The notes under the pieces: generated by a model
The model's input: only the letters and a program-made list of their open reading frames with translations
Database searches by the model: none
What the model was told of the DNA's origin: nothing
Assembly: GCF_039872745.1 (NCBI RefSeq)
Contig: NZ_JBDPZD010000003.1
Span: forward strand, 310,001 to 374,000
Reading direction: 5' to 3'
DNA length: 64,000 bases
From: Pelomonas paludis
GTDB lineage: Bacteria; Pseudomonadota; Gammaproteobacteria; Burkholderiales; Burkholderiaceae_C
Program-made: the position numbers and the translations under genes
Part shown: one piece after another, positions 37,664 to 46,419 of the stretch
Position numbering within the stretch: position 1 is the first letter of the stretch
How the letters are laid out: each line of letters begins with the position of its first letter

Positions 37664-37666
37664 GGC

Positions 37667-38050
37667 TCAGGCTGCCTTGGCTGCTCCCAGGCGCTGGCGC
37701 ACCTGCATCGAGCAGCCAACAAAGATCAGCACACTGAGGATCACCTCGCCCACCGCCAGCCAGCGGCCGATGCCGGGCTCGGCGCCCATGCGCATCAGGC
37801 CCTCAGTGGCGTAGAGCCACACAAAGAGACTGACCCAGCGGTAGGTGTAGAGCCGGTAGCGCCACAGCCCGGCCAGCGGCAGCAGCAGGGGTAGAGCCTT
37901 GACGGCCAGCGTGCCGCGCCCGGTGGGCGCCAGCCAGGCCTCCCAGGCCAGGCACAAGGCAAACAGCGCCAAGACGCCGCCCAGCGTCAGGCTGCGCGAG
38001 AGGCGCTCCGCCGCGCTGGCCTGGGTGCGGGGGCTGGGGTCGGGCAACAT
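37667..38050 (-). CDS. DUF2069 membrane protein
   Basis: A 127-residue integral membrane protein of unknown function, DUF2069-like. The start MLPDPSPRTQASAAERL is chosen by expected family length; upstream in-frame ATGs at 38062 or 38071 would add 4-7 residues. About four hydrophobic segments are visible: LTLGGVLALFALCLAWEAW, ALPLLLPLAGLWRY, WVSLFVWLYATEGLM and VGEVILSVLIFVGC. It sits 3 bp before the FAD-oxidase gene and is divergent from yihY with almost no space between starts, so they must share or overlap promoters. Confidence 0.8.
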   Translation of the reverse strand: MLPDPSPRTQASAAERLSRSLTLGGVLALFALCLAWEAWLAPTGRGTLAVKALPLLLPLAGLWRYRLYTYRWVSLFVWLYATEGLMRMGAEPGIGRWLAVGEVILSVLIFVGCSMQVRQRLGAAKAA

Positions 38051-38069
38051 GGCTGGCATCATAGAAGCC

Positions 38070-39359
38070 ATGCCTGAAGCTCTTTCCGATGCCGCCGAGC
38101 GGCCGCTGTCGCGCAATCCGGTCGTCTTTGCACGCAATTTCCTGGCCGACCTGCTGGCCTGGCCGTGGATGCAGACCCTGGCCACCTTCCGCCAGCGCTT
38201 CCGCGAGGAGCGCCTCGGCCTCACGGCCGGCAGCCTGACCTTCACGACCCTCATCTCCCTGGTGCCCTTGCTGACGGTGGCGCTGGCGCTCTTCACCGCC
38301 TTCCCGATGTTCAGCAAGTTCCAGGGCGCGCTGCAGGAGTACTTCCTCAAGAGCCTGATCCCCGACAACATCGCCAAGCCGGTGCTGGCGTCGCTCACGC
38401 TGTTTGCCACCAAGGCCAATCGGCTGGGCGCGGTGGGCCTGATCCTGCTTGTCGTCTCGGCCTTGGCCTTGATGCTCACCATCGACCGCACGCTCAACAG
38501 CATCTGGCGCGTCACGCGGCCCCGGCCGATTGCCCAGCGCGTGCTCGTCTACTGGGCGGCCCTCACCCTCGGGCCCTTAGTGCTGGGCGCGAGCCTGACG
38601 GGCACCAGTTATGCCATCAGCGCCAGCCAAGGCTATCTGGATCGTCTGCCCAGCGGGCTGTCCACGGTGCTCGACGGCGCCGAGGTGCTGCTGCTGGCGG
38701 CCGCCATCGCCGGGCTCTTCCATTACGTGCCCAACACCCATGTGCGCTGGCGCCATGCCTTCATCGGCGGCGCCTTTGTGGGCCTTGGGTTCGCCATCGC
38801 CAAGGCTTTGCTGGCTTGGTATGTGAAGAAGGTGCCCACGCTCTCCACGGTCTACGGCGCCTTTGCCACCGTGCCCATCTTCCTGATCTGGATCTACCTG
38901 GGCTGGGTGATCGTGCTGCTCGGCGCCATCCTGGCGGCCAATGCGCCGGCCCTGATGGGGCGGCTGCACCTGCGGCCCGCCACGCCGGGCCAGCCCTTCG
39001 CCGTGGCGCTGGAGGCCCTGCGCGCGTTGTGGGCGGCCCGCCAGCGCGGCGGCCAGGGCCTGAGCCAACTGCGCCTGGCCTATGCGTTGCGGGTGGACCC
39101 GTTGCAACTCAGCCCGGTGCTGGAGACCCTGGTCGGCCTCGACCTGATCGGCCGGCTCGAAGAAGAAGGCGCCCAGCGCCTGGTGCTGCTGGGCGACCCC
39201 ACCGAGACACCGGTGGCACCGCTGATCGGCGCCCTGCTGCTGGAGCGGCAGGGCGTGCGCGAGGAGCTCTGGCGCCGCAGCGACTGGGAGCGCCTCAAGC
39301 TGTCTGACTTACTGGGGCTTGAAGCCAGCCGCCTTCATGATGCCGGCCCAGGTGGCTGA
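38070..39359 (+). CDS. YihY/BrkB-family inner-membrane protein with C-terminal extension
   Basis: Polytopic membrane protein of the YihY (formerly RNase BN) family; the molecular role is not established. The 429-residue product has six hydrophobic helices between about residues 50 and 300. It includes LTAGSLTFTTLISLVPLLTV, VSALALMLTIDRTLNSIW, HYVPNTHVRWRHAFIGG and VPIFLIWIYLGWVIVLLGA. E. coli YihY is about 290 residues. The extra C-terminal part (about 310-429) looks like a winged-helix domain (LSQLRLAYALRVDPLQLSPV). The ATG at 38049 would add seven residues. The 3' end overlaps the convergent Bug gene by 51 bp. Confidence 0.88.
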   Translation: MPEALSDAAERPLSRNPVVFARNFLADLLAWPWMQTLATFRQRFREERLGLTAGSLTFTTLISLVPLLTVALALFTAFPMFSKFQGALQEYFLKSLIPDNIAKPVLASLTLFATKANRLGAVGLILLVVSALALMLTIDRTLNSIWRVTRPRPIAQRVLVYWAALTLGPLVLGASLTGTSYAISASQGYLDRLPSGLSTVLDGAEVLLLAAAIAGLFHYVPNTHVRWRHAFIGGAFVGLGFAIAKALLAWYVKKVPTLSTVYGAFATVPIFLIWIYLGWVIVLLGAILAANAPALMGRLHLRPATPGQPFAVALEALRALWAARQRGGQGLSQLRLAYALRVDPLQLSPVLETLVGLDLIGRLEEEGAQRLVLLGDPTETPVAPLIGALLLERQGVREELWRRSDWERLKLSDLLGLEASRLHDAGPGG

Positions 39360-40277
39360 GTAGGCGCGCTCGCGGCGGGCCAGTTCCTCGCCCGGCACAT
39401 GCGCGACCGACAGGCCCAGGGCCGTCAGGCGGGCGTAGACCGAGCGATCGGCCAGCACCTTGGCCAGCGCGGCCGAGATGCGTTGCTGCACGGCAGCCGG
39501 CGTGCCGGCCGGCGCAAAGAGGCCGTAGTAGGGCAGCTCTTCAAAACCCTTGAGGCCCAGTTCGCCAAAGGTCGGCACCTCGGGCACAACGCCCTGGCGC
39601 TCGCGGCCCATCACGCCCACGATGCGGATCTTGCCGTCGCGGTGCGCGGTGATGAAGTCGGGCACCGAGCCCACGCCCGCGCCGATCTGGTTGCCCATCA
39701 TCTCCTGCAGCATCGGTGCGCTGCCGCGGTAGGGCGCGGCCACCAGCTCCAGGCCGAATTTCTCGCCAAAGGTCTTGACCAGGAACTCTGGCACCGACGC
39801 GGCCGCCGGGATGCCCACATTGCCCCGGCCGCCCTGGCGCTTGAGCAGGGCGACATAGTCCTTGAAGTTGCTCGCCTGCGTGCCGCCAGACAGCGCCACG
39901 GCATTGGCAAAGGTGGCAAAGCCAGCCACATAGGCAAAGTCCTGCTGCGGGTTGAAGCCCGGGTTCTTGAGCGTCAGCGGCAGGATGGAGATGCTGTGGT
40001 CGTGGCTCAGGAAGAGGGTGTTGCCATCAGGCGCGGCCGCCTTCAGGGCCTGGGCGGCGAGCTGGCCACCCGCGCCGGGCTTGTTCTCGACGATGACTGT
40101 CTGGCCGAGCAGTGGCTGCAGCGCCTCGGCGAGCACGCGCGCGATGGCGTCCGTGCCGCCGCCGGGCGGGAAGCCCACCAGCAGGCGCAGCGGAGCGCCG
40201 TTGTTGGCACGGGCGGGCAGGGGGCCAAGGGCGGCCAAAGAGGCAAGGGCGAGAAGGCTGGTGCGGCGGTCAAGCAT
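39309..40277 (-). CDS. Bug-family (tripartite tricarboxylate transporter) substrate-binding protein
   Basis: Periplasmic receptor of the TctC/Bug type, abundant in Burkholderiales, binding small carboxylates or other metabolites. The 322-residue product has an RR-containing signal peptide (MLDRRTSLLALASLAALG, cleavage after ARA). The Bug signatures LLVGFPPGGGTDAIARVLA and VENKPGAGGQLAAQALKAA follow, then the domain-II region VAAPYRGSAPMLQEMMGNQI. No tctA/tctB membrane components are nearby, so it is an orphan receptor. Its 3' end overlaps yihY by 51 bp tail to tail. Confidence 0.92.
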   Translation of the reverse strand: MLDRRTSLLALASLAALGPLPARANNGAPLRLLVGFPPGGGTDAIARVLAEALQPLLGQTVIVENKPGAGGQLAAQALKAAAPDGNTLFLSHDHSISILPLTLKNPGFNPQQDFAYVAGFATFANAVALSGGTQASNFKDYVALLKRQGGRGNVGIPAAASVPEFLVKTFGEKFGLELVAAPYRGSAPMLQEMMGNQIGAGVGSVPDFITAHRDGKIRIVGVMGRERQGVVPEVPTFGELGLKGFEELPYYGLFAPAGTPAAVQQRISAALAKVLADRSVYARLTALGLSVAHVPGEELARRERAYSATWAGIMKAAGFKPQ

Positions 40278-40324
40278 GTGGGGGCTCCTTTTGCCATGAG
40301 TCTACGGGCTGCTACGCTTGCCGC

Positions 40325-41137
40325 ATGAAGCTCGTCCTCAGTGCCTTGGTCCTGATGTCTGGCGTGGCTGCGGCCCAGCCGGCTGCCAACCCGCCAGAGC
40401 CCTCGGACCCACCGCTGCGCTACCTGCTGGGTGTCGGCGCCGTGGAGCGGCCCGAGTACGACGGCGCTGCCCGCTACACGCTCAAGTTCAAGCCCTTGTG
40501 GGCCCTGCAGTGGGGCCGCTGGCGGCTGAGCACCTCGGGCAGCAGTTCACTGCTGGGCTTCGGGCGCGGCGGTGCCGGCCCGGGCGCCAGCACCGAGCTG
40601 CTCAACAAGGGCCCCTGGCGCGTCAACCTCGCGATGCGCTTTGACAGCGGCCGTGACAGCGGCGAGGCCCGCACCACCCAGGGCCTGCCCGATGTGCGCC
40701 GCACGCTGCGCGCCCGGCTCGCCGTTACCTATGCGCTGGCCCCAGACTGGGCGCTGACTACCGGCGCCTCGCAGGACCTGCTGGGCCGCAATGGCGGCCT
40801 GACCGGCGGGGTGGACCTGAGCTGGCGCTTCTATCGCTCACACGACACCGAGTGGACGGCCAGCGGCGGCATATCGGCGGCCAATGCGCAGAACATGCGC
40901 AGCTACTTCGGCATCGATGCGGCGGGCAGCCTTGCTTCAGGTCGGCCGGCGTATGAGCCCGGTGCGGGTCTGCGGTCCACCTATGCGGGCGTGGGGTTCA
41001 CGCACCGCCTGGCGCCGCATTGGCTGGCCTTTGGGTCCACGGGCGTGAGCCGCCTGCTCGGGCCCGCAGCGGCCAGCCCGCTGACCGAACGCCGCAATGC
41101 GGCTTCGCTGACGATGGGAATCGCCTGGCGGAACTGA
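40325..41137 (+). CDS. MipA/OmpV family outer-membrane protein
   Basis: Predicted outer-membrane beta-barrel of the MipA/OmpV family, some members of which scaffold murein synthesis or respond to antibiotics. The 270-residue product has a signal peptide (MKLVLSALVLMSGVAAAQP). It continues with LLGVGAVERPEYDGAARYTL, alternating polar/hydrophobic strands and the C-terminal aromatic-poor strand SLTMGIAWRN. The start is the first ATG 47 bp from the divergent Bug gene; a longer in-frame extension lacks a signal peptide and is rejected. Convergent with DUF2189, whose stop lies 1 bp away. Confidence 0.88.
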   Translation: MKLVLSALVLMSGVAAAQPAANPPEPSDPPLRYLLGVGAVERPEYDGAARYTLKFKPLWALQWGRWRLSTSGSSSLLGFGRGGAGPGASTELLNKGPWRVNLAMRFDSGRDSGEARTTQGLPDVRRTLRARLAVTYALAPDWALTTGASQDLLGRNGGLTGGVDLSWRFYRSHDTEWTASGGISAANAQNMRSYFGIDAAGSLASGRPAYEPGAGLRSTYAGVGFTHRLAPHWLAFGSTGVSRLLGPAAASPLTERRNAASLTMGIAWRN

Positions 41138-41138
41138 G

Positions 41139-41999
41139 TCAGAGCGCGCCTGGCGCCGTGACGGACTCTGGCGCGGCATCGGTCGCCAGCGCCGCACGGT
41201 AGGCATGCCAGGTGGCGTGCCCCACCCAGGGCCCCACGATCAGCAGGCCCGCAAAGTAGGGCAGCATCGCCAGCACGATGAGGCTGGTGATCAGCACGCC
41301 CCAGACGAACATCACCACCGGCTGGGTCAGGCAGAGCTTGAAGCTGGCCAGGCCGGCCGTCACGGCATCGGTGTCGCGGTCCAGCAGCATGGGCATGGCG
41401 ATCACGCTGAAGGCGAAGATCAGCCCGGCAAAGATGCTGCCCACCGTCAGGTAGGCGACGATGAAGTTGAGGTTCTGCGGGTCCAGCAGCTTCTGGATGG
41501 AGCCGGCAAAGTCCGGCATGCCCTGGAAGCTGACCGCGAACACCACCAGCGATGCCCGGCCCCACAGCATCTCCAGCACCAGCAGCACGGCACCAAAGAT
41601 GGCGATCTGGCCGATGCGGGGCATCCAGGCGCCCATGGCGTCGTCCAGCGTGGGCACGCCGCCGCGCTCCAGCCGCCGGCTCACCTGATAGACCCCCAGG
41701 CACAGGAAGGGCCCCAGCAGCAGGAAGCCGGCGCACAAGGCCAGGGTGTAGAGCGGCGCGTGCTTGAAGACCAGCAGCACCGCCAGCCCCATCACGAAGA
41801 AGCAGACCCCGAAGAAGAGGCTGACGCTGGGCGCGCGCCACAGGTCTTGCCAGCCCTGCCGCAGCCAGCCAAAGGGTGCTGCGAGGGAGAGCCGGTTCAG
41901 CAGTGGGCCCGCGCTGACATTGGGCTCGGGCACATAGGGTTGGTAGACGGCCGGGACTTCAGGCGTGGGGTCAGGAGCGTCGGACACGGCGCAGCTCAT
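41139..41999 (-). CDS. DUF2189 / BPSS1780-type membrane protein
   Basis: A 286-residue multi-spanning membrane protein of unknown function, DUF2189-like. After a Pro-rich N-terminus (about 1-45) there are about six hydrophobic segments. These include SLFFGVCFFVMGLAVLLVF, YTLALCAGFLLLGPFLCLGV, IAIFGAVLLVLEMLW, YLTVGSIFAGLIFAFSVIAM and VVMFVWGVLITSLIVLAMLP. The conserved short helix GRLERGG-type turn reads SRRLERGGVPTLDDAM. The start overlaps the lspA 3' end by 29 bp on the same strand in another frame, suggesting translational coupling in the ribF-ileS-lspA transcript. Confidence 0.82.
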   Translation of the reverse strand: MSCAVSDAPDPTPEVPAVYQPYVPEPNVSAGPLLNRLSLAAPFGWLRQGWQDLWRAPSVSLFFGVCFFVMGLAVLLVFKHAPLYTLALCAGFLLLGPFLCLGVYQVSRRLERGGVPTLDDAMGAWMPRIGQIAIFGAVLLVLEMLWGRASLVVFAVSFQGMPDFAGSIQKLLDPQNLNFIVAYLTVGSIFAGLIFAFSVIAMPMLLDRDTDAVTAGLASFKLCLTQPVVMFVWGVLITSLIVLAMLPYFAGLLIVGPWVGHATWHAYRAALATDAAPESVTAPGAL

Positions 42000-42465
42000 C
42001 CAGGATCAGGAGGATGGCGCCGATGGTGATGGCACTGTCTGCCACGTTGAAAGCGGGGAAATACCAGCCCGCGTAATGGACTTGGACGAAGTCGACCACA
42101 TAGCCGTGCCAGATGCGGTCCAGCACATTGCCCAGCGCGCCGCCCAGCACCAGGCTCAGCGCCCAGCAAAAGAGCCGTTGCCCGGCGTGCTTGCGAAGCA
42201 GCCACACGATGAAGCCTGCCGCCACCACGCCCAGTCCCAGGAAGAACCAGCGCTGGGCGCCGTCTGCATGGTTAAGGAAGCTGAAGGCGGCGCCGTAGTT
42301 GTGGGCGCGCACGATGTCGAAGAAGGCCGTGACAGGCCGCACCTCGCCCAGCGTCAGGCTGCCCACGATCAGCACCTTGGTGAACTGGTCGGCCAGGATG
42401 ACGATGGCCGCGATCATCAGCCACGGCCCGAGGCTGAAGCCCCCCGCCTTGCCCTTGGTCGCCAT
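41971..42465 (-). CDS. lspA: Lipoprotein signal peptidase
   Basis: Type II signal peptidase that cleaves prolipoproteins at the lipidated cysteine in the inner membrane. The 164-residue product has four membrane helices and the conserved catalytic aspartates in GNVLDRIWHGYVVDFV and FNVADSAITIGA. An asparagine-rich loop FFDIVRAHNYGAAFSFL is also conserved. Start ATG shares one base with the ileS stop (TGATG). The ribF-ileS-lspA order is conserved in many proteobacteria. Confidence 0.96.
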   Translation of the reverse strand: MATKGKAGGFSLGPWLMIAAIVILADQFTKVLIVGSLTLGEVRPVTAFFDIVRAHNYGAAFSFLNHADGAQRWFFLGLGVVAAGFIVWLLRKHAGQRLFCWALSLVLGGALGNVLDRIWHGYVVDFVQVHYAGWYFPAFNVADSAITIGAILLILDELRRVRRS

Positions 42466-45305
42466 CAGGCCACCCGCCGGGTTTCGCCCGCGCCGTGCAG
42501 GTTGCTGTCGCAGCGGCCGCACAGGCCCGGGTGGGCCGGGTTGCTGCCCACGTCCTCGCGGTAGTGCCAGCAGCGCTCGCACTTGGCGTGGGGGCTGGGG
42601 GTGACGGCGACGGCCAACTCGCTGCCCGCAACCAGGCGCGCGGCCGAGGTGATGAAGACAAAGCGCAGGTCGTCGCGCAGGCTTTCAAGGGCAGTGCGCA
42701 GATCCGCATGGCTTTCTGGGATCGCGATCTCGATTTCAGCTTGGAGCGATGCGCCGACGGCGCCCGTCGTTCGAACTGCTTCGATTTGCTTGTTTGCCAA
42801 GTCGCGAACCTCGCGGATGCGAGACCACTTGTCCAGCAACGAGGCATCGACTTGTCCAAAGTCCCAATACGTCTCGGTAAAGATGCTCTCGCTCTTGCCG
42901 ACTAGCGTCCAGGCCTCCTCGGCCGTGAAGCTGAGGAAAGGCGCCATCCAACGCAGCATGGCTTGCGTGATCTGCCAGAGCGCGGTTTGGGCCGAGCGGC
43001 GGGCGAGCGACTGCGGGGCGGTGGTGTAGAGCCGGTCCTTCAGCACGTCGAGGTAGAAAGCGCCGAGGTCTTCAGAGCAAAAGACCTGGAGCTTGGCCAC
43101 GACGGGGTGGAACTCGTAGCGCTCGTAGTGGGCCAGGATGTCGGCCTGCAATTGCGACGCGCGGGCGAGCGCGTAGCGGTCCACCTCCAGCAGTTCGCTC
43201 GCGGCCACGGACTGCGAGGGGTCGAAGTCGCTGGTGTTGGCGAGCAGGAAGCGCAGCGTGTTGCGGATGCGGCGGTAGCCGTCCACCACGCGCGCGAGGA
43301 TTTTGTCGTCGAGGCCGAGGTCGCCGGAGTAGTCGGTGGCAGCGGTCCAGAGGCGCAGGATCTCGGCGCCGTACTTCTCGGACACGGTCTGGGGCGCGAC
43401 GACGTTGCCCATCGACTTGCTCATCTTGCGGCCCTGGCCGTCCACGACGAAGCCGTGGGTCAAGAGGCCCTTATAGGGCGCGCGGCCATACAGGGCGCAG
43501 CCGATCAGCAGCGAGGAGTGGAACCAGCCGCGATGCTGGTCATGGCCTTCGAGGTAGAGGTCGGCCTCGGGGCCCTCGGCGTGCGCGCTGCCTGCATGGC
43601 TGCCCTTGAGCACGTGCTGAAAGGTGGAGCCGGAGTCGAACCAGACGTCGAGGATGTCCTGGCCCTTGCTGTATTCGTCGGCTTCGGCACCCAGCCACTC
43701 GCGCGCATCGAGCTGCGACCAGGCCTCGATGCCGCCTTGCTCGACGAGCTGGGCGGCACGCTCCATGAATTCCATGGTCTTGGGGTGCGGCTCGCCGGTG
43801 ATCTTGTGCAGGAAGACAGGCAGGGGCACGCCCCAGGCACGCTGGCGCGAGATGCACCAGTCGGGCCGGCCGGCGATCATGTCGTAGAGCCGGGCCTTGC
43901 CGTTCTCTGGGTAGAAGCTGGTGGCCTCGATGGCGGCGAGCGCGGTCTTGCGCAGGCTCTGCGGGGCCTTGTCTTGCGTGAAGAGACCTTCGCCCTCGTC
44001 CATGCGCACGAACCACTGCGCGGCGGCGCGGTAGATGACCGGCGTCTTGTGGCGCCAGCAGTGCGGGTAGCTGTGGGTGAGCTTGCTTTGCGCCATCAGG
44101 CGGCCGGCATCCTGCAGGGCCTGGGCCACGACGGGGTTGGCCTTCCAGATGTGCTGGCCGCCGAACAGGGGCAGGTCGGCCGCGTAGGCGCCATTGCCCT
44201 GCACGGGGTTCTTGATGTCGTCGAACTTCAGGCCGTGCGAGATGCAGGACTGGAAGTCGTCCAGGCCATAGGCCGGCGCCGAGTGGACGACGCCGGTGCC
44301 ATCCTCGGCGGTGGCGTAGTCGGCCAGGTAGACGGGGCTCTCGCGATCGAAGCCGGGGTCCACATGCGCCAGCGGGTGCTTGAACTTGAGCATCGCCAGC
44401 TGCTTGCCGGCGGTGGTGGCAACCACGCGGCCTTCGAGCTGCCAGCGGGCCAGGCACTTCTCGACCAGGGCCTCGGCCACCAGGAACAGGCCCTTGGCCG
44501 TGTCCACCAGCGCATAGGGCAGCTCGGGGTTGAGGTTGAGCGCCTGGTTGGCCGGGATGGTCCAGGGCGTGGTGGTCCAGATGACGGTGAAGGCGTCCTT
44601 CTCCAGCTTCGGCAGGCCGAAGGCGGCGGCCAGCTTGTCGGGCTCGGCGCAGAGGAAGGCGACGTCCACGGCCGGGCTCTGCTTGTCGGCGTACTCGATC
44701 TCGAACTCAGCCAGCGAGGAGCCGCAGTCGAAGCACCAGTAGACGGGCTTCAAGCCCCGGTAGACAAAGCCGCGCTCGAAGAGTCGCTTGAGCACCCGGA
44801 TCTCGCCCGCCTCATTGGCGAAGTCCATGGTCTTGTACGGGTGGTCCCAGTCACCCAGCACGCCGAGGCGTTTGAAGTCGGTGCGCTGGGCGTCGATCTG
44901 CTCGGTCGCGTAGGCGCGGCTCTTGGCCTGCACCTCGTCGCGCGGCAGGCCACGGCCGTGGGTCTTCTCGATCTGGTTCTCGATGGGCAACCCGTGGCAG
45001 TCCCAGCCGGGAATGTAGGCAGCGTCCAGGCCCTTGAGCTGGCGCGCCTTGACGATCATGTCTTTGAGGATCTTGTTGGCGGCGTGGCCGATGTGGATCT
45101 GGCCGTTGGCGTAGGGCGGGCCGTCGTGCAGGATGAACTTGGGGGCGCCGCAGCGGGCATCACGCAGGCGCTTGTAGACGCCGCCATCCTCCCAGGCCTT
45201 GACCCAAGCGGGCTCGCGCTTGGGCAGGTCGCCCCGCATGGGGAAGGGCGTGTCGGGCAGGTTGAGGGTGGCGCGGTAGTCGGGGGTGCTGGCAGGAGTG
45301 CTCAT
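42465..45305 (-). CDS. ileS: Isoleucyl-tRNA synthetase
   Basis: Charges tRNA-Ile with isoleucine; class Ia enzyme with editing of valine. The 946-residue product has HIGH at 71-74 (GQIHIGHAANK), the editing (CP1) domain in the middle with TTPWTIPANQALNLNPEL, and KMSKS at 627-631 (GRKMSKSMGN). A C-terminal zinc-binding domain carries CERCWHYREDVG and CGRCDSNLHG. Length matches the bacterial type (about 940). It lies 73 bp after ribF and is coupled to lspA by a 1-bp overlap. Confidence 0.98.
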   Translation of the reverse strand: MSTPASTPDYRATLNLPDTPFPMRGDLPKREPAWVKAWEDGGVYKRLRDARCGAPKFILHDGPPYANGQIHIGHAANKILKDMIVKARQLKGLDAAYIPGWDCHGLPIENQIEKTHGRGLPRDEVQAKSRAYATEQIDAQRTDFKRLGVLGDWDHPYKTMDFANEAGEIRVLKRLFERGFVYRGLKPVYWCFDCGSSLAEFEIEYADKQSPAVDVAFLCAEPDKLAAAFGLPKLEKDAFTVIWTTTPWTIPANQALNLNPELPYALVDTAKGLFLVAEALVEKCLARWQLEGRVVATTAGKQLAMLKFKHPLAHVDPGFDRESPVYLADYATAEDGTGVVHSAPAYGLDDFQSCISHGLKFDDIKNPVQGNGAYAADLPLFGGQHIWKANPVVAQALQDAGRLMAQSKLTHSYPHCWRHKTPVIYRAAAQWFVRMDEGEGLFTQDKAPQSLRKTALAAIEATSFYPENGKARLYDMIAGRPDWCISRQRAWGVPLPVFLHKITGEPHPKTMEFMERAAQLVEQGGIEAWSQLDAREWLGAEADEYSKGQDILDVWFDSGSTFQHVLKGSHAGSAHAEGPEADLYLEGHDQHRGWFHSSLLIGCALYGRAPYKGLLTHGFVVDGQGRKMSKSMGNVVAPQTVSEKYGAEILRLWTAATDYSGDLGLDDKILARVVDGYRRIRNTLRFLLANTSDFDPSQSVAASELLEVDRYALARASQLQADILAHYERYEFHPVVAKLQVFCSEDLGAFYLDVLKDRLYTTAPQSLARRSAQTALWQITQAMLRWMAPFLSFTAEEAWTLVGKSESIFTETYWDFGQVDASLLDKWSRIREVRDLANKQIEAVRTTGAVGASLQAEIEIAIPESHADLRTALESLRDDLRFVFITSAARLVAGSELAVAVTPSPHAKCERCWHYREDVGSNPAHPGLCGRCDSNLHGAGETRRVA

Positions 45306-45378
45306 GGCGGACGGTCAGGCGCGAGAAGCCTGACGAGGCAAGCGGTTCAGGAGGCGGGAGGACGGCGACGAGAGGCCG

Positions 45379-46395
45379 TCAAATTCGGTCGCGCGTGGTC
45401 TGGCGACGCTCGGCCGCGTGGGCAGCCAGGAAAGCACGGGCCGCAGCGGTGTCGGCCGCAATGGCTGCCGTCAACGCATCGAGCCCGTCGTAGCGGGCTT
45501 CATCGCGGAGTTTGTGCAGCAGTTCCACGCGGGCCAGTTTACCGTAGCCCCCCTCCGGCCCCAGGGGCCACGCGAGGCAGTGCACCTCCAGCAGCACGCG
45601 GCCCGCGTCCTCGACGGTGGGCCGGCGGCCGAGGCTGGCGACGCCGGGAATCGGCTCGGGGCTGAGGCCGTGCACCAGCACCGCGAAGATGCCCTGGGCG
45701 GCCGGTTTGTCGTGCGTGAAGCGCAGGTTCAGCGTCCGGAAGCCGTCGGCCGCACCGGGGCTTGATTCACCGAGTTGGCGCCCGAGCTTGCGGCCATGCA
45801 CAACGTGACCGCTGATCGCATAGGGCCGGCCGAGCAGGGCGGCGGCGGCGGTCATGTCGCCGCGCGCCAAGGCATCGCGCACGGCCGAGCTGCTGACGCG
45901 CAGGCCATGCACCTCGTAGCTGAGCATGCGGGCGACATCAAAGCCCTGGGCGCGGCCGGCGGCGTCCAGCGTGGCGTAGTCGCCCAGGCGCTTGGCGCCA
46001 AAGCGGAAGTCGTCGCCCACCAGCACATAGCCCACGCCCAGTCCTTGGATCAGCACCTGGCGGATGAAGTCTTGGGCCGGGAGCGAGGCGAGGGCGTCGT
46101 TGAAGGGCAGGACCACCACCTGGTCGATGCCGCAGCGTTCCAGCTCGGCCAGCTTGTCGCGCAGGGTGGCAATGCGGGCGGGGGCCATCTCGGGCTTGCC
46201 AAGCTTGGCCGCAAAGTAGTCGCGCGGATGGGGCTCAAAGGTGAGCACGCAGGTCGGCAGGTCGCGGTGCCGGGCCTCGGACTGCAGCAGCGCCAGCATG
46301 GCCTGGTGGCCCCGGTGCACGCCGTCGAAGTTGCCGATGGTCAGCGCACAGGCGCTCGCCAGCTCGGGGTGGTGGACGCCTCGGAAAACTCGCAT
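45379..46395 (-). CDS. ribF: Bifunctional riboflavin kinase / FAD synthetase
   Basis: Makes FMN from riboflavin and FAD from FMN. The 338-residue product has an N-terminal nucleotidyltransferase domain with TIGNFDGVHRGHQAMLALL and LIQGLGVGYVLVGDDFRFGA. A C-terminal flavokinase domain from about residue 190 carries PYAISGHVVHGRKLGRQLG and VASLGRRPTVEDAGRVLLEV. Length is slightly above the E. coli enzyme (313). It is first gene of the ribF-ileS-lspA cluster on the minus strand; the rsuA-type gene lies 24 bp upstream on the same strand. Confidence 0.97.
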   Translation of the reverse strand: MRVFRGVHHPELASACALTIGNFDGVHRGHQAMLALLQSEARHRDLPTCVLTFEPHPRDYFAAKLGKPEMAPARIATLRDKLAELERCGIDQVVVLPFNDALASLPAQDFIRQVLIQGLGVGYVLVGDDFRFGAKRLGDYATLDAAGRAQGFDVARMLSYEVHGLRVSSSAVRDALARGDMTAAAALLGRPYAISGHVVHGRKLGRQLGESSPGAADGFRTLNLRFTHDKPAAQGIFAVLVHGLSPEPIPGVASLGRRPTVEDAGRVLLEVHCLAWPLGPEGGYGKLARVELLHKLRDEARYDGLDALTAAIAADTAAARAFLAAHAAERRQTTRDRI

Positions 46396-46419
46396 CGCGG
46401 GATTGTGTCAGTCACCCAG

